Origin: Sorghum bicolor
Taxonomy: Eukaryota; Streptophyta; Magnoliopsida; Poales; Poaceae
Reading direction: 5' to 3'
NCBI RefSeq assembly: GCF_000003195.3
Contig: NC_012874.2
Span: 248,001-312,000, forward strand
Length of the DNA: 64,000 nt
A program made the translations under genes and the position numbers. Shown here piece after piece: positions 58,105-64,000 of the stretch. Numbering within the stretch: the stretch's first letter is position 1; every line of letters starts with the position of its first letter. A model generated the notes under the pieces. It searched no databases. It saw nothing but the letters and a program-made list of their open reading frames with translations, and was not told where the DNA came from.

Positions 58105-58577
58105 GGTCCTGTTTGGAGCTATAGGTTAGAGTTAGATTTAGTTATTTGGGGCTTAAATAGCCCTAAAGTATCCAAATATGAGGGTTAGATTAGGGTTATT
58201 TGCATCTAACCTATCTAAAAAATTATTCTCCAAAAGAGGTGCTTATTTGGGCTATTTGGAGATATTTGAGGTGGGACCCATAGGGAAAAGACATTGACCT
58301 CCCATCTGTGCCCGCATGGGATCCTATTCCCCACTCGCCTCCCAGCCCGCCGCCTCCGCACGGCATCCTCGCCTCCTAGCCTGCCGTATTTTTTTTGCTT
58401 CATTCATAACTTGTATGTTTGAGTGAGACATCTCATTTGTATGGATAATATAAATTTATTTATTATTAATCTAACCTTTGCATCCAAACACCTCTTCGGC
58501 TAAAATTAGTTGAAGGTTAGTCATGAGCTACAAAATAACTCTAACCTCTAATTTAGTTAGAGTATCCAAACAGGGCC
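58105..58577. mobile_element. MITE with GGTCCTGTTTGGA termini
   Basis: Left end GGTCCTGTTTGGAGC, right end inverse of GGCCCTGTTTGGATAC, with ATC at 58102-58104 and 58578-58580. GC-rich sequence in the middle produces a short minus-strand open frame that I do not accept as a gene. Confidence 0.75.
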
Positions 58578-58652
58578 ATCATGCATGGCATGGGTTAGTT
58601 TTGAAAAAAAAAGATATACGGTGTTAGATTTTAAAAAGGGTTAATATATATA

Positions 58653-58897
58653 CTCCTTCTAAACAAGTCGTTTTGGACAAGGTTTGAGGTAAATATTAGG
58701 AATATAAATCTTGAATAACTTTTGAGTTGTTGAGTTTGAAAATATGAAAACCATATGAATAGATTTGTCTTGAAAAATATTTTTATAAAAATATATCTAT
58801 ACCACTTTTTGATAAATATTTTTATAAAAATAAAAAGTTAAATTTAGACTTTAGAGATCGTGTCATTGTCCGACTTGTTTTATGCATATGGAGGGAG
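58653..58897. mobile_element. Stowaway-like MITE directly upstream of gene D
   Basis: Left end CTCCTTCTAAACAAGTCG, right end inverse of CTCCCTCCATATGCATAAAA, bordered by TA. It ends 141 bp before the gene D start codon, and TATATATT at its edge (58898-58905) could serve as the TATA box of gene D. Confidence 0.65.
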
Positions 58898-59038
58898 TAT
58901 ATATTAGTATGGAGGACGAGCCGACGTAGCTGCAAATAAAAAATCAAACCAAATTCACGAGATTGAGATTGAACACGGTACAGGGAGAAGTCTGGGATCG
59001 ATCGATTGCTTTGGTTGGTTGTAGCCATCCCATCGGTC

Positions 59039-60384
59039 ATGGCCGCGGCAGTGCTTCTTCGATCTGTCGCGCGCAAGATGTCGCGTGCCGCTGCCTCGAC
59101 GCATCATCGTTGTCTTGTCGCGCGTGGACTCCATGGCGGCGCTCAGGTATGCCCGCCCTGCCTTCAATCTGGGAGGTTAATTAATTAAGACCTAACTATT
59201 GCATGCTATTGATGTGATCCATGCAGCAAGGGACGGCCGATGTATTGGTGTCGTCGGGCATGGCCGCAGCAACCGGGCTTGGATCCGCAGCAGGGCGGCT
59301 TACGACCAAGATGGCACACGCACCGCCGCCGCCCCCGTACCATCGTCTTGTCCACTGCCGTGGAATTCATAGCCGCCGCACCTCTCCTGATCCGATTCCT
59401 TCCACTCCGCGAAAGGTCAATCATGCTCTTTTTTGTTCAATTTTATTTATTCTTTTACCTCCGGCTCCGGATCCATCTCTAATTCGGCGATGATATGATT
59501 TGTTTGTATCTTCATTCAGGTTCCCGCACTCGTTGAGGATATATCTGATGTGGCTTGCATTGCGCTGGTTAGTGCCGCGATTTTCATGCATTTTTGGGTC
59601 AGGCCACATTTGGACGAGGTCACAGCCATGTATGAGGATCTCCTTAAGGAAACCCGCTCGCAGCTTGGCAATATCAAGAATATGGACGCCTCTTCAGGTA
59701 GGCTATATCAAAATTTCTTTTTTCTTCGTCATGTTTGAAATCTGAGCATCTTTGAGACTTCGGCAACACAATTAGCTAGCACTCTTTCTGATGTCACAAA
59801 TGATATTTAGACTATATCAAAATTTCTTTTTTCTTCATCATGTTTGAAATCTTAGCATCTTTGAGACTTTGACAACACAATCAGCACTCTTTCTAAGTGG
59901 TTTGTGTGACCATGATTCTGTAAGAGACTAATATCATTTAACACTTGATGATTCAGTCCTTTGTTGATGTATTATATATATTACTTGTATTTTACATCTT
60001 GCCATTTCATTTGAGAGAGGAAAAGACACACAAATGATGCTCTGCGTTGTCGGAGTGTTCTAATAACTTGGTTTTTTAATTGCTTTCATTTCATTTAGCT
60101 TCTGTGCACTGGTAAGTTGGATGTTGTGTTTGACTTTGGCAGCACAATTACTAATTATATGTTGTTGTTATATCATCATCAATGCAGCAGGACATGGTAA
60201 CAAGACCCAGAAGGGAACAGGGGTTATTGACAACTTGTTGGGCAAAGAAGAAGAAGCCGTGAAGGAGATGCATTCTCAGAAAAATCATGTCAAGGAGCTC
60301 GAAGCTACCATCATGGACTTGAAAGCTGAAAACGCCAAGCTCAAGATTGCATTGGATTCAGCTCGTTCTCAAGGAAAAGTGTAG
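59039..60384 (+). CDS. Gene D: putative mitochondrial membrane coiled-coil protein, presequence duplicated
   Basis: Four exons: 59039-59146, 59227-59415, 59520-59697 and 60191-60384, giving 222 residues with GT..AG introns. Exon 1 (MAAAVLLRSVARKMSRAAAS...) matches the N-termini of genes B and C. Exon 2 contains a second diverged copy of the same presequence pattern, starting MAAATGLGSAAGRLTTKMAH (in-frame ATG at 59260) and ending HRLVHCRGIHSRR, against HRCLVARGLHGG in exon 1. Exon 3 has the membrane span (DVACIALVSAAIFMHFWV, about residues 107-124) and RPHLDEVTAMYEDLLKETRS. Exon 4 is longer than in B and C and adds a strongly heptad-like segment (HVKELEATIMDLKAENAKLK). The exon 4 acceptor is a CAGCAG tandem, so an extra Ala is possible. 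Function unknown; the coiled coil suggests oligomers or a partner protein. Confidence 0.78.
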
Positions 60385-61009
60385 ATGGGAGGGGTCTTGC
60401 ATTAGAATCGATTTGGTTGTTTAAGGAACCGTAGTTGCCAAGGGTGTCAATAATTTACTAATATGTGTATCGCTAAAAGATGGTTCACCCTATCAAGGTT
60501 ATATATGATCTTTGCACTGACTACGTAGGTGATGGTCCATGCGTTGCAACAGGCATACAAATTGTACGCATGATCTTTCTTTTAATGGAGATTTGTTTAT
60601 GTTAGCATCAGTGGTTTTGGTCCACCGCCCGTACAAGAATGTTGGTGTTGAGACTTGAGAAGAATATATAGCTTCCTTTGGCCTTTGTGCAAGTGTTTTG
60701 CTATTCAGTCAGTGTTCTTATGTTGATGGAATTATTCGGTCAGTGTTGTCATTTGGAAGACATCAGCACAAGACATTATTTATTATTTTATTTATTCATT
60801 TATTTATTTATATGAGCAACTGGAAAAGATGAGACTTTACTGAATTGAGCCTTTTGTGACCTGTGAACTTATTATATCTGGTTTGGCTAGTTGCCTAAAT
60901 TATTATTCGTTGCTCCTAAATAATGGCACACCGGAATGAGGCGGTGGCGATGGTGGGGAGGGTGGTGGCGTAGGCGGAGGCGGAGGGGCAAGAGACCCCT
61001 TGGGCTCTA
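60385..61009 (+). other. 3' UTR and downstream region of gene D
   Basis: No coding sequence. CGTTGCAACAGGCAT-type sequence near 60541 resembles a decayed Helitron hairpin. A (TTTA)n run lies at 60779-60812. Confidence 0.4.
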
Positions 61010-61562
61010 TCCTTCGCAACCAAACACATTTTCGTGCAGTCTTGTACAAAGAAATATCTCTGAGTGGTTGATTGATGTAGCAACTAGGGTCTGCTTCACA
61101 GACCGCCAAGAGATGGTTGCACCACCACAGAGAAAAACAAAACCAATTTATGATCTGGCATTATGTGGGTCGGACATATAGCCAGCATCCACATATCCCA
61201 CCATGGTTGATGCTTGGTTCTTCAGGAACCATAGACCAAGGTCAAGGTCTTGGGTACCTTGCAGGTATCTTAGGATGGTTTTAACGTCAACCCAATACCT
61301 TATGGTTAGGGCATCAACGCACCTTGCTAACAAATTCACTGCAAACGCATCAGGTCTTGTGCAGTTCACAAGATACATCAGTGCTCCAATGGCGCTCAAG
61401 TATGGAACTTCGGGTCCCAATACTTCTTCATCATCACCCTTCGGTCTAAATGGGTCCTTATCCGCTTCCAGGGATCGGACCACCATGGGGTTTTGCGAGG
61501 GTGGTACTTGCTCATATTGAATTTCTCTAGTACCCTCTTGGTATAAGTAAACATCGCATATG
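61010..61562 (-). pseudogene. Ty1-copia pol fragment (end of reverse transcriptase, RNase H), minus strand
   Basis: Minus-strand reading from about 61562 to 61148 gives PMVVRSLEADKDPFRPK, then VPYLSAIGALMYLVNCTRPD, FAVNLLARC and ILRYLQGTQDLDLG, the conserved C-terminal pol region of copia retrotransposons. After a stop the homology continues in another frame to about 61010 (GGATISWRSVKQTLVATS-like). It lacks 5' parts and LTRs, so it is a decayed fragment. Confidence 0.85.
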
Positions 61563-62175
61563 TTGTGAATCAGGCATGTTTGTACATGCAACTCTCCACG
61601 GACAGCGCACTGGCACCTCGTCAAGCGGATACTCTGGTACCTTCGAGAGACGATCGACCATGGTCTCGTCATCTTGGCGTCGCCATCCACCAACCTCAAG
61701 GCCTACTTCGATGAAGATTGCGGAGGCTGCCCCGACACACGACGTTTGACTTGTACTATGTTTACCTTGGAGACTCTCTCATCTCGTGGTCATCCAAGCA
61801 GCAGCCGATGGTGTCACGGTCTAGTGCCGAGGCGGAATACCAAGGCGTGGTGAATGCAGCTGCAAAATGCTGTTGGTTGCGCAACCTACTATGGGAGCTA
61901 CACGTCAGAGTCGACAAAGCGACGGTGATCTACTGCGACAACGTCTCGTGGCGGTGTATCTGTCTGAGAACACAGTTCACCATCGCCGTACCAAGCACAT
62001 TGAGCTGGACATACACTTTGTCAGAGAAAGGGTTGCCCTTGATCAATTTAGAATTTTGTAGATACCGACTCAACACCAAATTGCAGATGTTATGACCAAA
62101 GGGTTACCCACGCCGCTGTTCCAAGACTTAGAAACAGTCTATGCATTCAATCAGATCCTGCTCAAACTGAGGGGA
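61563..62175 (+). pseudogene. Ty1-copia RNase H fragment of another family, plus strand
   Basis: Plus-strand reading gives HWHLVKRILWYLRETIDHGL (about 61605-61665), then GCPDTRR, a frameshift, and YVYLGDSLISWSSKQQP, VSRSSAEAEYQGVVNAAAKC and a second frameshift before VYLSENTVHHRRTKHIELD and IHFVRERVALDQ. A purine-rich tract CTGAGGGGA precedes the LTR at 62176. Head-to-head with the minus-strand copia fragment on its left. Confidence 0.85.
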
Positions 62176-62341
62176 TGTAAAAGACATAGTCTTTCATTCT
62201 AACTGCTATAATGATATTCCTTAGCCTTATAGGATATTCCTTAGCCTTAGCCTTATAGGATTGTAAACATAGCTCCAGACATGATGATAATGAACGTGCG
62301 GTGATTCTTCTCTCCCAAATTACTCATCACGTACTCTTACA
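62176..62341 (+). mobile_element. Short copia LTR (166 bp)
   Basis: Begins TGTAAAAGACATAG right after the polypurine tract and ends ACGTACTCTTACA, so both ends carry the 5-bp TGTAA/TTACA inverted repeat. It contains a tandem duplication of ATATTCCTTAGCCTTATAGG. It is the 3' LTR of the element whose RNase H lies at 61563-62175; the 5' LTR is not in this window's left flank. Confidence 0.75.
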
Positions 62342-62445
62342 AAATTGTAAAAACGAGTTGCACTAGGACTTTCTACCGCTGCTGCTGCTGCTGCTACGGG
62401 CTCAAGCCAGGCACCGGTGATGATTGGCGGCCGGCCAGGGCAGGC

Positions 62446-62978
62446 TCAATCAATGATGTTGACGAGGACGGCGACGACTAAGACGATCCCGGCGCAGACG
62501 ACCAAATGGTCCTTGGCGGAGGCGGAGTGTGGTGGCGCGGGCGCGGCAGCCAGCTCCAGCTCCAGCTCCAGCTGGGAGAAGGTGGGGATGGCCTTGCCGA
62601 GGGCGGCAGCGGCGCCGCCAAGGCCAAGCTGCTGCTGGGGCGACGGCGAGGACTCGCCTGCGAAACATCATCACAATTCACAAACAGAAAGAAACATATA
62701 TAGACACCGCACGGATTAGTCTTGTAATAACCCACGCGCGCGGGCGCGGCGATCAAACATGGTAAATCGTGACAACAGAAACATATAGGATTAGGATCTC
62801 TTGGGCCAAACCAGAACCACCACTGGATCCGGCCTCTGATGAATGATGATGCATGTGATGTACCTTGGCAGGCGGCGGCGATGGTGGAGGGGTCGCACAC
62901 TCCCGTGGTGGCGGCCGCCGCCGCCCAGCAGGCGAGGGGGCCGAGCAGTAGCACGAGGTGGTGGAGGCGGCGCTCCAT
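62446..62978 (-). CDS. Gene E: small protein with signal peptide and C-terminal membrane span
   Basis: Two exons on the minus strand, 62978-62864 and 62657-62446, with a GT..AG intron in phase 1, giving 108 residues. The N-terminus MERRLHHLVLLLGPLACWAA is a typical secretory signal peptide, with cleavage likely after AAAATT. The predicted mature part starts GVCDPSTIAAACQ, with two Cys, continues through a Gln/Gly/Ala and Leu-Glu stretch (FSQLELELELAAAP) and ends in a hydrophobic segment (LVVCAGIVLVVAVLVNII, about residues 89-107) with the C-terminus two residues later. The product may be a single-pass plasma or endomembrane protein or be processed to a lipid anchor. No family recognised. The long plus-strand open frames here (62839-63333 and others) are readings of the opposite strand. 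Confidence 0.65.
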
Positions 62979-63063
62979 GGGTTGGTGCTTGGTGTGGCGT
63001 GGCGTGGGGAAGAAGGCAAGACCTCTTTTGGCTTTGGATGGAGAAGGCTCGGTGTGCCCATCT

Positions 63064-63079
63064 TTTTATTTTTATTTAT
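63064..63079 (-). promoter_or_regulatory. TATA-like element of gene E
   Basis: Reads ATAAATAAAAATAAAAA on the minus strand, about 90 bp upstream of the gene E start codon. A run of four GGAAC pentamers lies just upstream (63085-63107). Confidence 0.45.
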
Positions 63080-63354
63080 GGGCGGAACGGAACGGAACGG
63101 AACGGAGCCTCCAGAGTCCAGACGGCAGACGCCCAGAGACCGAGGGCGAGGAGTATTTCAAAAAGTGCCATACATTCAAGCGAACATGGTTTTGTGTTAT
63201 TCATTTTTGCGATCTCAATGTGAATTTCAATTGGGCATTTTGTAATAGATTCAGAGAAAAACTACCAATGAACATAAATGAATGCAATTTGCCCATGGCG
63301 GGGATACAATTTGATTGTATTCTGAGTTTCTGACACTAGTGATCGATCACATTA

Positions 63355-63592
63355 GGCCTTGTTTACTTCCCAAAAATTTTTGCAAAATTTACAGATTTCC
63401 CGTCACATTGAATCTTACGGCACATACATGGAGCATTAAATATAAATAAAAAGTATCTAATTGTACAGTTTACCTGTAATTTGCGAGAAAAACTTTTGAG
63501 CTTAGTTAATCCATGATTAAATATATATCAAATACAGACGAAAGTGATACAGTATTCATTTTGCAAAAATAAAAAAAAAACTAAACAAGGTC
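63355..63592. mobile_element. Tourist-like MITE, GGCCTTGTTTAG family
   Basis: Left end GGCCTTGTTTACTTCCC, right end inverse of GACCTTGTTTAG, TTA at 63352-63354 and 63593-63595. It lies just before the right segmental duplicate, as the MITE ending at 50910 lies just before the left one. Confidence 0.8.
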
Positions 63593-63629
63593 TTACTAGA
63601 CTAGCAGGGCTCACGTTCTCTCTTGTGTT

Positions 63630-64000
63630 TAGTTGCCAGCCCAGTTGGCCTCTGTATGTGTTTCCTCCTGATAACAAAGTATTAAAAAGATCAATTCATG
63701 TTTAGTCAACAGTACTTTCTGCCATGGCTTATCAGCCAAATGACTCTTGTCCTGTGTCTATCTAATGATGATAAAACGTACCAGTAATAGTAATAGGTTC
63801 CCATTGGGTGAGCAATTACAATTAGTAAAAAAAAACTGCAAGTTTTTCAATTATAGGCTCCCTGGTCACCAAGCACAAATTCAGCATTTGCCATTTAGCT
63901 ACATTCAGTTTCAGAGGAGCCACCAGGCACAAATTCAGCATTTACCATTGAGCTACATTCAGTTTCAACAAGTAAACCGAATTCAGAAAACTGAAACCAG
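63630..64000. repeat. Segmental duplicate, right copy (pair with 50930-51300)
   Basis: Homologous to 50930-51300 in the same order and orientation and running to the window edge. This copy has an additional local tandem duplication of about 55 bp (CACAAATTCAGCATTTGCCA... near 63872 and again near 63926). Confidence 0.85.

Noticed and set aside
58215..58403. 62-codon minus-strand open frame
   Set aside because: Lies wholly within the MITE at 58105-58577.
61203..61520. Plus-strand open frame of 105 codons
   Set aside because: Antisense of the minus-strand copia pol fragment, whose motifs are clear.
62839..63333. 164-codon plus-strand open frame
   Set aside because: Overlaps gene E in antisense, has no domain and runs into AT-rich intergenic DNA; the spliced minus-strand model is more coherent.

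Overview
This window is nuclear DNA of a grass, most likely Sorghum bicolor or a close Andropogoneae relative. It has large intron-containing genes with GT..AG splice sites, AT-rich intergenic DNA, and many short transposons of the grass type: Tourist-like elements with GGCCTTGTTTAG termini and TTA/TAA target duplications, Stowaway-like elements with CTCCCTCC termini, solo LTRs, Helitron ends and Ty1-copia remnants. The species is inferred from this repeat style and from the genes; no search was run.

Layout. 1712-4683 (minus): a 10-exon glutamine-dependent asparagine synthetase. It is complete in architecture but lacks one base in exon 6, which breaks the reading frame. 4.7-26.4 kb: a gene-poor block of nested mobile elements, including a CACTA-type remnant (7.6-9.1 kb), a 2.9-kb solo LTR (10661-13580), an 809-bp fold-back element (14352-15160), two outward-facing Helitron 3' ends (16449 and 18023) and two solo LTRs of one family in opposite orientation (20864-22504 and 23937-25166). 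26655-37478 (plus): a complete 29-exon clathrin heavy chain gene, 1,709 residues as reconstructed here.

38.3-60.4 kb (plus): four small multi-exon genes that I read as one diverged tandem family (A 38275-42918, B 47363-48948, C 52425-54852, D 59039-60384). Each predicts an Arg/Ala/Ser-rich presequence of mitochondrial type, one membrane span and then a charged helical coiled-coil segment. Genes B-D share an N-terminal pattern and a phase-1 last intron, and A-C share a phase-2 intron just before the membrane span. I cannot assign a function. This array is the best candidate here for something undescribed. 61.0-62.3 kb: two Ty1-copia 3' fragments of different families lying head to head, the second ending in a 166-bp LTR. 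62446-62978 (minus): a two-exon gene for a 108-residue protein with a signal peptide and a C-terminal membrane span. 63.6-64.0 kb repeats the sequence at 50.9-51.3 kb, which lies upstream of gene C, so the tandem duplication may continue beyond the right edge.

The genes do not form one pathway. Asparagine synthetase acts in nitrogen assimilation and transport, clathrin heavy chain in coated-vesicle traffic, and the small family probably at a mitochondrial membrane. All exon coordinates were derived by hand from splice sites and reading frame.
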